DNA of 64,000 nt from Bradyrhizobium sp. AZCC 2262. GTDB taxonomy: Bacteria; Pseudomonadota; Alphaproteobacteria; Rhizobiales; Xanthobacteraceae. Below are positions 35,334 through 44,941 of this stretch, one piece after another (within the stretch, counting starts at the first letter, position 1; every line of letters begins with the position of its first letter). The stretch lies in NCBI RefSeq assembly GCF_036924535.1, contig NZ_JAZHRT010000001.1, forward strand, positions 2,790,001-2,854,000. Reading direction: 5' to 3'. Both the position numbers and the translations under genes were made by a program. The notes under the pieces are model-generated. The model worked only from the letters and a program-made list of their open reading frames with translations, did no database searches and was not told where the DNA came from.

Positions 35334-35786
35334 ATGATATCGCTCAACATCAACGGGCGCGGCTATGCCGTGCAGGCTCCCGATGACATGCCATTACTCT
35401 GGGTTCTGCGCGACCTTCTGAACCTTAAGGGCACCAAATTCGGATGCGGAATCGCGCAATGCGGCGCTTGTACCGTACATGTGGACGGTCGTCCCGTTCG
35501 ATCCTGCATGTTGCCGGCGGCAAATGTCGGCTCTCGCGAAGTGACGACGATCGAGGGCATCGCGCAAAAGGAGAGCGGGCGCAGGATCCAAGAGGCATGG
35601 CTCGAACTGGAGGTGGTCCAATGCGGCTACTGCCAGTCGGGTCAGATCATGAGCGCGGCGGCTCTTATCGAGCGAAATCCTTGTCCCGATGATGCTGAAA
35701 TCGATGCTGCAATGGCCGGAAACATCTGCCGTTGCGCGACCTACGTCCGCATACGCGCCGCGATCAAGTCGGCCTCCCGCACATGA
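35334..35786 (+). CDS. (2Fe-2S) subunit of a periplasmic molybdenum hydroxylase
   Basis: 150 aa from ATG at 35334 with GGAGAGGAC upstream. The plant-type 2Fe-2S motif GTKFGCGIAQCGACTVHVDG is at residues 35-60; the second, xanthine-oxidase-type cluster is in VQCGYCQSGQI and GNICRCATYVRI. It carries electrons from the molybdenum subunit. It has no signal peptide of its own and is presumably carried out with the Tat-exported large subunit. The stop overlaps the next ATG by four bases (ATGA). Confidence 0.9.
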   Translation: MISLNINGRGYAVQAPDDMPLLWVLRDLLNLKGTKFGCGIAQCGACTVHVDGRPVRSCMLPAANVGSREVTTIEGIAQKESGRRIQEAWLELEVVQCGYCQSGQIMSAAALIERNPCPDDAEIDAAMAGNICRCATYVRIRAAIKSASRT

Positions 35787-37933
35787 CCGGGCACCTGTCG
35801 ATTTCCCGTCGCAAGTTGATCGTAGGCGGCCTCATGGTCGCCTTCGCCTGTAGCGCCAGAGCCAGAGCCGCGACGTCCGAAGCGACAGGTCTGAGCGCAA
35901 TCGGCGGTTTCGTCCGCATCTCGCAGGAGGGAGGCATATCGCTGGTGATGCCGAGCGTCGAGATGGGTCAGGGCATCTACACCGCGGAAGCGGCTTTGTT
36001 GGCCGAGGAACTCGACGTACGTCTCGATCAGATCGTTGCGATTGCCGCTCCGCCCGACGCATCGCTTTACGCGCAGCCTCTCTTCAAGGCCCAGTTGACG
36101 GGCGGGTCTACCTCGATCCGGGGATTTTGGACCCCTCTGCGGCAGGCGGGAGCCGCTGCGCGATCCATGCTCGCGGCCGCGGCGGCGCAGACCTGGGGAG
36201 TGCATTCGGACGAATGCTCCACGAAGGACGGCACGGTCCTGCATTTGTCGACGGGCCGCGTGCTAAGATACGGAGAGGTCGCTGAATTGGCTGCGACCCT
36301 GCCGATACCCGAACGTTCGAAGCTCAAGTCGCCCGGAGATTTCAAGATCATCGGCAAATCCCAACCTCGCATCGATACGCCGGCGAAGGTGAACGGAAGC
36401 GCCGTCTACGGGATCGACGTGACGGTTGACGGAATGAAGACTGCGGCTGTGGTGATGAGCCCCGTCGACGGAGGCAAGATCAGATCGGTCGACGAAACCG
36501 ATGCGCGGACGATCCCTGGCGTAATCGATGTCCTGCGCATCGACGACGCGGTCGCAGTCGTCGGCGAACACTATTGGGCCGCCCGTGCCGGTGTCGAAGC
36601 ACTGAATGTCGATTGGGATCTGGGACCGAACGCAAAGCTTACCACTGCGTCGATCCGGGCCGAGGTCGCGAAAGCGGCCGGTGAGGGGACGCCGATCAAG
36701 GCGCTCGAACGCGGCGACGTCGAGGCCAGGCTCAAGAATGCAAAGAAGCGAGTGACAGCTGAATACGAGCTTCCATTTCTGGCTCACGCAACGATGGAGC
36801 CGATCAATACGACCGTCCATGTTCGGCCTGACGGCTGCGACATCTGGGTCGGCACACAGACGCCCGTGGTGGCCCAGAAGCATGCGGCCAGGATCACCGG
36901 ACTTCCGGTCGATAAGGTGACCTTGCGCAATCATCTCGTCGGAGGCGGATTTGGGCGAAGGCTTCAGGCGGATACGATCGAGCAGGCCGTCCGTTTCGCC
37001 AAGCAGGTCCCTTACCCTCTGAAGATCATTTGGACGCGCGAGCAGGATATCCGGCACGATCGCTTCCGCCCCTGCTATCTCGACAGGCTCGCAGCAGGTT
37101 TGGACGAACATGGGCGACCCTCGGTCTGGACCCACCGCACCACGTCGGGAACGGTCAGACGCTACTTCGACGAAGGCGGTTGGCCGGAAGGAAAGCTCGA
37201 CAAGGATGCCGTCGAAGGGGCCTGGGACAGCCCCTATGCGTTACCAGTTATTCGGGTCGATTGGATAAGGCACGATCCGCCGGTCAAGTTGAACTGGTGG
37301 CGCGGCGTCGGCCCTACGCACAATGTGTTCGTCGTCGAGAGCTTCCTGGACGAGCTGGCGCATGCCGCAGGACAGGATCCGATTGCTTACAGGCGCGCAT
37401 TGCTCGGCGGCAATCCGCGCGCAATGGCAGTCCTGAACAAGGTTGCCGACGCCGCCGGCTGGAGCAGGTCGCCGGAACCGAGGTCCGGGCGCGGGGTATC
37501 ACTGCATCAGAATTTTGGAACCTACGCCGCCGTCGTCGTCGAAGTCGCCGTGGCTCCCTCGGGCGAAATTTCGCTGGAGAAGATCGTGGCAGCCGTCGAC
37601 TGCGGTATCCAGATCAATCCCGACACCATTCGAGCGCAGATCGAGGGAGGCGTCCTTTTCGGACTGTCTGCCTCCCTGTTCAACGGCATTAACTTCAGCG
37701 AAGGACGGGTCGAACAGGGTAACTTCAACGACTATAGACAACTTCGCATCAACGAGACGCCGCCGATCGAGGTTCACCTTATGGAAAGCAACGAGAACCC
37801 CGGCGGCCTCGGCGAGGTGGGAACGGTGTCTGCGGCCCCGGCGCTCGGCAATGCAATCTTCGCAGCGACCGGTGTCCGCATCCGTCGGCTGCCGATCGAT
37901 CGGAGACTGCTTTCCAAACGGGGGAACGCATGA
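35783..37933 (+). CDS. Molybdopterin-binding subunit of isoquinoline-1-oxidoreductase-type aldehyde oxidase
   Basis: 716 aa from ATG at 35783, overlapping the iron-sulfur gene (ATGA). Twin-arginine signal MTGHLSISRRKLIVGGLMVA at the N-terminus. The molybdopterin domains are recognisable: PSVEMGQGIYTAEAALLAEE, LTGGSTSIRGFW, HATMEPINTTVHV, LRNHLVGGGFGRRLQADTIE and the C-terminal GGLGEVGTVSAAPALGNAIF, whose Glu is in the position of the catalytic glutamate. It lacks the FAD subunit of cytoplasmic xanthine dehydrogenases; the coupled cytochrome c replaces it as acceptor, as in periplasmic isoquinoline 1-oxidoreductases and aldehyde dehydrogenases. The substrate is an aldehyde or N-heterocycle. 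Confidence 0.88.
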   Translation: MTGHLSISRRKLIVGGLMVAFACSARARAATSEATGLSAIGGFVRISQEGGISLVMPSVEMGQGIYTAEAALLAEELDVRLDQIVAIAAPPDASLYAQPLFKAQLTGGSTSIRGFWTPLRQAGAAARSMLAAAAAQTWGVHSDECSTKDGTVLHLSTGRVLRYGEVAELAATLPIPERSKLKSPGDFKIIGKSQPRIDTPAKVNGSAVYGIDVTVDGMKTAAVVMSPVDGGKIRSVDETDARTIPGVIDVLRIDDAVAVVGEHYWAARAGVEALNVDWDLGPNAKLTTASIRAEVAKAAGEGTPIKALERGDVEARLKNAKKRVTAEYELPFLAHATMEPINTTVHVRPDGCDIWVGTQTPVVAQKHAARITGLPVDKVTLRNHLVGGGFGRRLQADTIEQAVRFAKQVPYPLKIIWTREQDIRHDRFRPCYLDRLAAGLDEHGRPSVWTHRTTSGTVRRYFDEGGWPEGKLDKDAVEGAWDSPYALPVIRVDWIRHDPPVKLNWWRGVGPTHNVFVVESFLDELAHAAGQDPIAYRRALLGGNPRAMAVLNKVADAAGWSRSPEPRSGRGVSLHQNFGTYAAVVVEVAVAPSGEISLEKIVAAVDCGIQINPDTIRAQIEGGVLFGLSASLFNGINFSEGRVEQGNFNDYRQLRINETPPIEVHLMESNENPGGLGEVGTVSAAPALGNAIFAATGVRIRRLPIDRRLLSKRGNA

Positions 37934-39222
37934 AGCGAATCCTTATCACCGTATGCGCTCTCGGTGTCGTCGCCGCGATTTCGGCCGCATGCTTTTTCTT
38001 TTGGCCCGCCTCGATCGAAGCGGTCCAGGCTACGCACGCGCAACCAACTGGATCTGCACTCGTCGCGAAAGGGGAGTATCTGACAAAAGCAGCCGATTGT
38101 GCCGCCTGCCACACCGCTCCCGGCGGCCAACCGTTTGCCGGCGGGCGCGCCTTCAAACTTCCGTTTGGAACGATCTATTCGACCAACATCACGCCGGACC
38201 GGAAAACAGGGATTGGCCAATGGAGCGACGCGGAATTCGTGAGGGCCCTGCATAGGGGGATCGGGAGGAATGGAGAGGATCTCTATCCTGCCTTCCCGTA
38301 CACGTCGTACGCCCTTCTTTCGACCGACGACGTCCTTGCCATCCGTGCCTACCTTTCAACTGTGCGACCGGTGTCGCTGCGAAATACCGACAACACGCTC
38401 GTCTTCCCATTCAACCAGCGGTACGTGCTGAGAGCCTGGAAGCTCCTGTTTGTGCCGACCCGACCATGGGAGCCTTCTGCGGCCCACGACGCAGCATGGA
38501 ATCGCGGATCGTATCTTGCTGAGGCGCTCGCGCACTGCGGCGAATGCCACACCCCCCGCAATCGGATGTTCGCGTTGAAGAGCGGCAGGAAATACGCCGG
38601 AGCGGTCGTCGACGGGTGGAAGGCCTACAACATCACTTCTGACAGTGAAACCGGCATAGGCGCTTGGTCCGACGCAGAAATAGAGCAGTATCTGTCTTTA
38701 GGGCACGCGCCGGGGCGCGGCAGCGCCGGAGGAGGAATGGGAGAAGCGATCGATCTCAGTCTTCGTCATCTCTCCTCCGAAGACATCGCAGCGTTGACCC
38801 GATATCTGAGGACCATTCCGGCACAACGATCCGAACTCGCCGCCCGGGTCGTCCATGATCCGGGCACGTTGAACGGCGCCAAGGCGTGGTCGCCTGGAGC
38901 GGACCACGACGAGAGTGCCGGCTTCCAGGTATTTGCTTCGGCGTGCGTGAGCTGCCACGGTTGGGACGGCAATGGTCAGCAGACCGACAGTGCAGGACTT
39001 CGCGGCTCTCGCAGCGTGAACGACCCCGCCGGCACAAATGTTGTCCGCGCCGTACTTGAAGGCATCAAGATCGGATCGCTTGGTGGCCACAACACGATGC
39101 CTCCATTCGCCGGCGCATATTCCGACGAAGAGATCGCCGCGGTCAGCAACTACGTCATCGGGCATTTCAGCGGCAGGCGAGGCAACGTCACGGCGGCCGC
39201 CGTTCGTGCCTCTCGCAATTGA
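37930..39222 (+). CDS. Triheme cytochrome c, electron acceptor of the molybdenum hydroxylase
   Basis: 430 aa, ATG at 37930 overlapping the previous gene (ATGA). An N-terminal membrane anchor or signal (ILITVCALGVVAAISAACFF) is followed by three CxxCH hemes: ADCAACHTAPGG (about residue 58), CGECHTPRN (about 205) and CVSCHGWDG (about 340). The repeats of TPD..TGIG.WSDAE.....LHRGI are typical of alcohol/aldehyde dehydrogenase cytochrome subunits. It would pass electrons to the terminal oxidases. The shorter remnant at 6015-6234 has the same C-terminal pattern. Confidence 0.9.
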   Translation: MKRILITVCALGVVAAISAACFFFWPASIEAVQATHAQPTGSALVAKGEYLTKAADCAACHTAPGGQPFAGGRAFKLPFGTIYSTNITPDRKTGIGQWSDAEFVRALHRGIGRNGEDLYPAFPYTSYALLSTDDVLAIRAYLSTVRPVSLRNTDNTLVFPFNQRYVLRAWKLLFVPTRPWEPSAAHDAAWNRGSYLAEALAHCGECHTPRNRMFALKSGRKYAGAVVDGWKAYNITSDSETGIGAWSDAEIEQYLSLGHAPGRGSAGGGMGEAIDLSLRHLSSEDIAALTRYLRTIPAQRSELAARVVHDPGTLNGAKAWSPGADHDESAGFQVFASACVSCHGWDGNGQQTDSAGLRGSRSVNDPAGTNVVRAVLEGIKIGSLGGHNTMPPFAGAYSDEEIAAVSNYVIGHFSGRRGNVTAAAVRASRN

Positions 39223-39304
39223 GGCCGATTGCTGCCTTACCGGGTTTTAAACTTATGAATGAAACGAGCCGAATGCGCTTCGAACGGAAACATCGTGATG
39301 GAGA

Positions 39305-39889
39305 ATGATCGTGGATAAGCCGACGAATGTGTGCGTGTTGGTTGGAAGCCTGCGGAAGTCGTCGTTCAGCGGGATGCTGGCAAATGCACTGATGTCGGTG
39401 GCGCCATCGTCTATGAAACCCGAGGTCGTCGAGATCGGGCAACTGCCTTTCTACAATCAAGACCTTGAGCGGTTGATCGACCCTCCGCCCGCGCCATGGA
39501 CTGCGTTCCGTCAACGCGTCAAGGCCGCTGATGCAGTGCTGTTCGTTACGCCTGAATATAATCGGTCGGTGCCGGCGGTCCTCAAGAATGCACTGGATGT
39601 TGGTTCCAGACCCTATGGAAGAAGCGTCTGGGACTGCAAGCCCGCTGCGATCGTCAGCGGCTCGCCGAGCGCGATAGGGGCCTTCGGCGCCAATCATCAT
39701 CTCAGGCAGTCGCTCGTGTTTCTGAACGTGCCGACCATGCAGCAGCCCGAAGCCTACGTCGGTCATGCCGACAAGCTGTTCGATGAACACGGCAAGCTCA
39801 TCAACGATGGTACTCGCAAATTCCTGCAGGACTTCATGCAGGCGTTTGCGAATTGGGCCGCGACGTTCCGATCTCATAGCCATCGATGA
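39305..39889 (+). CDS. NAD(P)H-dependent FMN reductase (ChrR-like)
   Basis: 194 aa, ATG at 39305. Flavodoxin-like fold with FMN phosphate site VLVGSLRKSSFSGML and the hallmark VTPEYNRSVPAVLKNALD (PEYN..P..LKNA) plus VSGSPSAIGAFGANHHLR. Enzymes of this group reduce quinones, azo dyes or chromate by two electrons. It lies 82 bases after the cytochrome gene on the same strand, so it may be in the same transcript, followed by the catalase. That setting suits protection from redox stress. Confidence 0.85.
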   Translation: MIVDKPTNVCVLVGSLRKSSFSGMLANALMSVAPSSMKPEVVEIGQLPFYNQDLERLIDPPPAPWTAFRQRVKAADAVLFVTPEYNRSVPAVLKNALDVGSRPYGRSVWDCKPAAIVSGSPSAIGAFGANHHLRQSLVFLNVPTMQQPEAYVGHADKLFDEHGKLINDGTRKFLQDFMQAFANWAATFRSHSHR

Positions 39890-40063
39890 CAGTTTTGAGC
39901 ACGATTCTCGTTAATTCCGCAGCAGCGTTCAATCGCGCCTGGCAGCGAGAAGACATATTGAATGCAGGCTTTGCGAAGCTGTTCGAGCTCAACAGGACAG
40001 CTCTCATTCTCGATGAAGCATTGAGCACCCGGCACGCCCAACTCTTTCCACCGGAGCCTCGTC

Positions 40064-41539
40064 ATGAACGACCAATCCAAACGACCGCCGTTGGCCCATG
40101 CATCGGGCACCCCGGTCACAGACAATTTCAACATTCAGACCGCGGGGCCGCGCGGTCCGGGGCTGCTGCAGGATGTCTGGCTGATCGAGAAGCTTGCCCA
40201 TTTCGCCCGCGAAGTGATCCCCGAGCGCCGCATGCACGCCAAGGGCTCCGGCGCCCACGGCACCTTCACCGTCACGCACGACATCACGCGCTACACCAAG
40301 GCCAGGATTTTCTCCGAGATCGGCAAGCAGACCCCGATGTTCGCCCGCTTCTCGACCGTCGCGGGCGAGCGCGGCGCCGCTGACGCCGAGCGCGATATCC
40401 GCGGCTTTGCCCTGAAGTTCTATACTGAAGAGGGCAACTGGGATGCCGTCGGCAACAACACGCCGGTGTTTTTCTTCCGCGATCCGCTGCGCTTTCCCGA
40501 CCTCAATCATGCCATCAAGCGCGATCCGCGCACCGGCATGCGTAGCGCCGACAACAACTGGGACTTTTGGACGCTGCTGCCTGAAGCGCTGCACCAAGTC
40601 ACGATCGTCATGAGCGATCGCGGCATTCCGAAAAGCTTGCGTCACATGCATGGCTTCGGCAGCCACGCGTACAGCTTTCTTAATGCCGCAAACGAGCGCA
40701 TCTGGGTCAAATTCCACTTCCGTACCCAGCAGGGCATCCAGAATCTGACGGACGCTGAAGCCGAGGCCCTCGTCGGCAAGGATCGCGAGAGCCATCAGCG
40801 CGATTTGTTCGAAAATATCGAGGCCGGCAACTTCCCGCGCTGGACTCTGTTCATCCAGGTGATGACGGACGCGCAGGCGAAGGCATTCCCATTCAATCCT
40901 TTCGACCTGACCAAGGTATGGCCAAAGGGTGACTTTCCGCTGATCGAGGTCGGTTATTTCGAACTCAACCGGAACCCCGAAAACGTCTTCGCCGAAGTCG
41001 AACAGGCAGCGTTTTCCCCTGCCAACATCGTGCCGGGCATCGGCTACTCACCGGATAAGATGCTGCAGGGCCGGCTCTTCTCCTACGGAGATGCGCAGCG
41101 CTATCGGCTGGGTGTCAATCACCACCACATCCCCGTCAACGCACCGAAATGCCCGTCCCACAGCTATCATCGCGACGGCGCCATGCGCACTGACGGCAAT
41201 CTCGGCGGAACTCCCACCTACTTCCCCAATAGCCGGGGCGAGTGGATCGACCAGCCGCAGCTTAGCGAGCCGCCGCTGGTGCTCGAAGGCGCGGCCGCGC
41301 ACTGGGACCATCGTGTCGACGATGATCACTACCAGCAGCCAGGTAACCTTTTTCGCAAGATGGCTCCTGCCCAGCAGCAAATGCTGTTCGACAACACGGC
41401 TCGCCAGGTCGGCGCCGCTGCAAGGCACATTCAGGAGCGCCATGCCGCCAACTGCGCCAAGGCAGATCCGGCTTACGGCGCGGGCGTCGCGAAGGCGCTG
41501 GGCATCGATTTGAAATCGAACGTGATCGCGGCGGAGTAG
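40064..41539 (+). CDS. Monofunctional heme catalase
   Basis: 491 aa, ATG at 40064 with GGAG upstream. Small-subunit (clade 3) catalase length. Distal His58 is in [13 protein letters not shown], the distal Asn in [13 protein letters not shown], and the proximal Tyr in [14 protein letters not shown]. The NADPH-region [11 protein letters not shown] is complete. Cytoplasmic; breaks down hydrogen peroxide. It is a single gene; an ORF overlapping its start at 39886-40383 is a shadow. No OxyR-type site was recognised in the short upstream spacer. Confidence 0.93.
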   Translation: MNDQSKRPPLAHASGTPVTDNFNIQTAGPRGPGLLQDVWLIEKLAHFAREVIPERRMHAKGSGAHGTFTVTHDITRYTKARIFSEIGKQTPMFARFSTVAGERGAADAERDIRGFALKFYTEEGNWDAVGNNTPVFFFRDPLRFPDLNHAIKRDPRTGMRSADNNWDFWTLLPEALHQVTIVMSDRGIPKSLRHMHGFGSHAYSFLNAANERIWVKFHFRTQQGIQNLTDAEAEALVGKDRESHQRDLFENIEAGNFPRWTLFIQVMTDAQAKAFPFNPFDLTKVWPKGDFPLIEVGYFELNRNPENVFAEVEQAAFSPANIVPGIGYSPDKMLQGRLFSYGDAQRYRLGVNHHHIPVNAPKCPSHSYHRDGAMRTDGNLGGTPTYFPNSRGEWIDQPQLSEPPLVLEGAAAHWDHRVDDDHYQQPGNLFRKMAPAQQQMLFDNTARQVGAAARHIQERHAANCAKADPAYGAGVAKALGIDLKSNVIAAE

Positions 41540-41661
41540 GCCCGCCCTCCGCGCCGTCGGTCACCACCCACCGTACCGTTCCTGTCGGATCGTCGCGACG
41601 CGACGTGTCAAGGAGTGGGGTCGGCGGCATCGCCGCGAAATGGAAAGGCACAGGAGCTGAT

Positions 41662-41823
41662 ATGAGGGGCGTATTGAGCCTAACGACATTCGCCATCGGG
41701 GTGCTGTGCTTCGTTGCGTTCCTGATCAAAGTAAGACCAGCGTCCGTCACTCCCGCGCCTTCGTCGAGCGAGCAGGTGAATCGAAATTGCTCGATTTTCC
41801 GGAGCGATGAGCGTTGCCTCTAG
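41662..41823 (+). CDS. Small one-helix membrane protein
   Basis: 53 aa from ATG at 41662 (MRGVLSLTTFAIGVLCFVAF). One N-terminal hydrophobic helix, then a short polar tail with two cysteines (NCSIFRSDERCL). Upstream AGGAGCTGAT is a good ribosome binding site. It overlaps the next gene by ten bases in another frame, as small membrane proteins of this kind do in related genomes. Function unknown. Confidence 0.5.
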   Translation: MRGVLSLTTFAIGVLCFVAFLIKVRPASVTPAPSSSEQVNRNCSIFRSDERCL

Positions 41824-42278
41824 CTCGCTACCTTATCTTCGTCGGAGGCACGCTTACGGTCTTGTTGTTCATCCTCGGCTGGCTTCTGCCAAAGCCGCCG
41901 GCGATGTTCCCTGATCAGTCGATCGCCCTCGATAGAGCGGTCATCCGGATCAAGTCTGCGCACAAATGGCCGGAGAAGATCATTCTGGATACCAGTCAGC
42001 TAACCATTACACCTCCCGTTTATCATGGCCCCCCGACGATCCCATCGTCGATTCCGCTACTGTCTGACAAAGCGCCGGATCGGTCGACTGTTGAAGCTGT
42101 GGCCCTGCCGAGGCAAGACAGACCGCCAGCTCCTATCAATCACTCAACCCTGCAAATCAAACGCGGCGTAGCAAGGACCGCTCGACTGTGGCGCATGGCC
42201 AGGGGGCCCCTTACAAATCGGCGAACAGAAATTGGCGGGGCTGTTGCCAATTTGGGTGGGTTGATAGGGGTCAAATAA
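41814..42278 (+). CDS. Hypothetical protein with N-terminal membrane anchor
   Basis: 154 aa from TTG at 41814 (MPLARYLIFVGGTLTVLLFI). One membrane helix is followed by VIRIKSAHKWPEKIILDTSQ, a segment I recall from a widespread Bradyrhizobium hypothetical family. The C-terminal 50 residues are basic and low-complexity and differ from what I would expect, so the 3' end may be altered. It is translationally close to the small membrane protein before it. Function unknown. Confidence 0.5.
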   Translation: MPLARYLIFVGGTLTVLLFILGWLLPKPPAMFPDQSIALDRAVIRIKSAHKWPEKIILDTSQLTITPPVYHGPPTIPSSIPLLSDKAPDRSTVEAVALPRQDRPPAPINHSTLQIKRGVARTARLWRMARGPLTNRRTEIGGAVANLGGLIGVK

Positions 42279-42555
42279 GCGCAAAGGTTAGGCCACCCAG
42301 GCGAACTGCGTCGTCATCGCCCTTGAATTGAAGCGCGCTCAATCGACAGGAATTGGAAAGATGACAGAGTTCTGCTGGGTACACGCGGAAGTGCGCATCA
42401 ACCATCTAACTAAATCAGCTACGTACAAGATCGTCCGAAGTGCATCCGTTATCGTCTGCTGTATCAAGAGGAGTCGAAAATCCGGCTTCTATTTGGCGTC
42501 GCGTTCAATTAACGCACGCGAGCTAACCGAGTTCTCGCATTAGGAGCAGTCTTGC
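42279..42555. other. Spacer, no supported gene
   Basis: A 71-codon frame exists at 42328-42543 but has no recognisable protein character. The TAGGAGCAG just before 42556 is the ribosome binding site of the next short gene. Confidence 0.3.
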
Positions 42556-42681
42556 ATGACCGAATACCTAATCGCCGCGCGCGCTTCGGTCATCCTCTGG
42601 ACCAATCTTGCAGTGATACCAGCCGAGATCCTCTTTGACGCGATCGAAGCCGAATTGGAGCGTCGCGGCGTCGAGCTATGA
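42556..42681 (+). CDS. Very short hypothetical protein
   Basis: 41 aa: MTEYLIAARASVILWTNLAV, then IPAEILFDAIEAELERRGVE and L. An amphipathic helix pair of acidic character, with AGGAG ten to fifteen bases upstream of ATG 42556. The DAIEAELERRG ending seems familiar from small rhizobial proteins, but no function can be given. It ends 121 bases before the kinase start. Confidence 0.4.
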   Translation: MTEYLIAARASVILWTNLAVIPAEILFDAIEAELERRGVEL

Positions 42682-42802
42682 ATGCTCACGTCCGAAGCGA
42701 TTCATTGCGCGAGCTGTCGGGAATGGCATTGCGACCCGAACGAAATCGTGGCGAACGCTTGGTGTCATTTTTGACGAGAGAGAACGATCCTTGGAGCACG
42801 AA

Positions 42803-43513
42803 ATGACAGAGCAAATCGCACAATTGCCGAATCCCGATGGATCATTGTTTCTTCGCGAATTGAACCACCGAATAAATAACGACCTCACTTGTGTCATATG
42901 CACGGCTTCAGTCAAAGCGATGCAGTCGGATAGCGTGGCGGTCAAGAGCGCGCTTCTCGACGTCGTTGACCTCCTGCATCAATGCGCCGATGTTCACCGG
43001 GCGCTGCGAATGCCGGATCGGAAGTGCCTCAGCAATGCCGCGACGTACCTTCAGCGGCTCAGCTTCTCCATGACAAAATATCGGATGGACCGCCTGGGTA
43101 TACGAGTCTCGTTTTCAGCGGAAGATCTGATGCTTGAAGGGGAGCGTTGCTGGAAGCTCGGGTTGATTGTCTCCGAACTGCTGACCAATGTAGGACGACA
43201 TGCACAATTTGACGACAGACATCCAGAAGCGCTAGTGAAGTTGATGCTTGCTGGCAACGTCGTAAAGTGCGGGGTCTCTGACAACGGCTCGGCACCTGAT
43301 CTCATCCGGCGCGCCCGAGAGCTAACGATCGTCGAAGAGTTGACCGGCAGTTTGGGCGGGCGTGTTCATGCGTCTCGCAGCGCCGAAGGGGCATCTTTCC
43401 TTCTGACCTTCTCATTGACCGAGGCGGAGCAACGTGCCGCAGGCGCTACTCATGTTGTTCAGTTGAAGCGGAGGAAGTTGCGCCGCCCTCGGCGGTTGGA
43501 GGCGTCAGGGTAG
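42803..43513 (+). CDS. Short HWE/HisKA_2-type histidine kinase without sensor domain
   Basis: 236 aa from ATG at 42803 (MTEQIAQLPNPDGSLFLREL); the frame is open upstream to a TTG at 42635 but that part overlaps another gene. The phospho-accepting His is in FLRELNHRINNDLTCVI, the form used by HisKA_2/HWE kinases, and the ATP-binding domain shows an N-box (LIVSELLTNVGRHAQ), VSDNGSAPD and GGRVHASRSAEGASFLLTF. There is no input domain and no linked response regulator, so the partner must be elsewhere. The C-terminus is very basic (QLKRRKLRRPRRLEASG). Confidence 0.72.
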   Translation: MTEQIAQLPNPDGSLFLRELNHRINNDLTCVICTASVKAMQSDSVAVKSALLDVVDLLHQCADVHRALRMPDRKCLSNAATYLQRLSFSMTKYRMDRLGIRVSFSAEDLMLEGERCWKLGLIVSELLTNVGRHAQFDDRHPEALVKLMLAGNVVKCGVSDNGSAPDLIRRARELTIVEELTGSLGGRVHASRSAEGASFLLTFSLTEAEQRAAGATHVVQLKRRKLRRPRRLEASG

Positions 43514-43567
43514 GTCAGTCGGGGCCCCCACCGCTGTATCGTTGACCCTATCCCAGATCGGCGGCAA

Positions 43568-44211
43568 TCAAACTATGTTTCGCAACGAAGCAATGAACGC
43601 TGTCACCTTTGCGGGAGGTTCTGCAAGCGCCCTCAGCACATAAATTCCACCCGTTTCGCCACCTGCGTCAACCGCTGTCTCCAGCAGACGTCTCAATGAG
43701 CTAGCCGCTATGTCCTGCCCGACGACCCAGCTTGGCAAAAGCGCAATGCCAAAACCGGACAACGCTGCCCCTCGTAGTGCTTCGAAGTCGTCGCATCGGA
43801 ACACATCCCGGACACCGGTGAGCTGTTGGTTCGATTTTCCAAGCACACGGGACCAGCCCAGCGCATCCGAGCAATGCATCTTACCGAGCAAGCGATGGTC
43901 TGCCAATGCTGCGATTGAATTCGGACGGCCAGATCTGTCGAGATAATGCGGCTTGCGACCATTCGCATCTCATGCGGGGCCAGCTTCGTCGGTTGCGCCC
44001 GCCACAATACCAATTCACCAGCACTGGTTGATACCAACGCGCGGGTAGAACGGGTCGATAGCGGCACGCCCAAACCCGCTTCGAGCGCGTCGATCTGTCG
44101 TACGATCGAGGAGTGCGTCACGGACCGCCGGCGCGCAACGGCCGAGAAGCTGCCAAGGCGGCAGACTTCAACGAAGACCGAAAGATACTCGGCGGACCTC
44201 ACGTTTTCCAT
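43568..44211 (-). pseudogene. Broken LysR-family regulator gene
   Basis: From ATG at 44211 the DNA-binding end is clear (VRSAEYLSVFVEVCRLGSFS, SVTHSSIVRQIDALEAGLGV, STRSTRALVSTSAGELVL). The effector-domain text appears in another frame from about 43930 to 43568 (LGWSRVLGKSNQQLTGVRDV, FEALRGAALSGFGIALLPSW). The total span of 214 codons is well short of the usual 300, so there is both a frameshift and an internal deletion. It is divergent from the flavodoxin / 2-oxoacid oxidoreductase genes, which it may once have controlled. Confidence 0.75.
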
Positions 44212-44261
44212 CTTTAGTTCGCGACTGCTCCAACGGGGACGAAAGCGTCGTCTTTCTCAAA

Positions 44262-44289
44262 AAGTGGAGTTAGAAGCACAACCATTCCA
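44262..44289 (+). repeat. Shared upstream element, copy 2
   Basis: AAGTGGAGTTAGAAGCACAA followed by CCATTCCA, 26 of 28 bases identical to 28842-28869. It lies 95 bases before the flavodoxin start, a distance like that of copy 1 from its cluster (105 bases). Confidence 0.6.
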
Positions 44290-44383
44290 CCGACGGCACT
44301 CTCATTCAATATCGAGACAAGTATTGGCGGTACGGTCGTCGCGCTCAAACGCTGACCAAGTCCGCATATCGAGAGCGCGGCAA

Positions 44384-44938
44384 ATGAAGCCGGTCAAGGG
44401 TGCAAGCGGAGGTAAACTCGTGAACAAAACCGCGAATGCCGCGCCGCACCTCGTTCAGCGTCGAGTTCTCCATATCGTCTTTGCCTCGACGAGTGGTCAC
44501 ACGGAGTACGTAGTGGATGCTTTGACCGATTCCTTGAGGAGCATCACCCCAGGCTGGGAGATCGAGGCAACGAGGGCCGAGAAGATGAAGCCACTGGATT
44601 TGCTGAGCGGAGATGTTCTCCTGCTCGCCTCGTCGACCTGGAATACAGGGAGCGTCGAGGGGCAGCTGAATCCACACATGTGGGTTCTGCTCCATGATGA
44701 CACGGCGAAGACTCTGGATTTGGCCGGAAAACCGTGTGCGTGCATCGGACTTGGAGACCATCGATACCTCTACACGGCGCGAGCGGCGGATCATTTGGAG
44801 CGCTACGTCAAGGTCCATCATGGCCGGCTCATTGTTCCAACGCTCAAAATCACGGATGAACCCTACGGTCAGGAGGAGTCGGTAAGAGTTTGGGGCAAAC
44901 AGTTGGTGGACGCTTCGACGCAGATAGATCGGTGTTAG
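44384..44938 (+). CDS. Flavodoxin-like protein
   Basis: 184 aa from ATG at 44384; the first 25 residues are extra and a later start (for example near VQRRVLHIVF) is possible. FMN phosphate loop LHIVFASTSGHTEYVVDAL, then VLLLASSTWNTGSVEGQLNP and ACIGLGDHRYLYTARAADHL, the two flavin-contact regions of flavodoxins. Low-potential one-electron carrier of the cytoplasm. The 2-oxoacid oxidoreductase large subunit starts four bases after its stop, so it is the likely electron acceptor for that enzyme. Confidence 0.8.
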   Translation: MKPVKGASGGKLVNKTANAAPHLVQRRVLHIVFASTSGHTEYVVDALTDSLRSITPGWEIEATRAEKMKPLDLLSGDVLLLASSTWNTGSVEGQLNPHMWVLLHDDTAKTLDLAGKPCACIGLGDHRYLYTARAADHLERYVKVHHGRLIVPTLKITDEPYGQEESVRVWGKQLVDASTQIDRC

Positions 44939-44941
44939 GCG

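Noticed and set aside
39886..40383. 165-codon plus-strand frame before and into the catalase gene
   Set aside because: It overlaps the catalase start in another frame and has no protein character after 40064.
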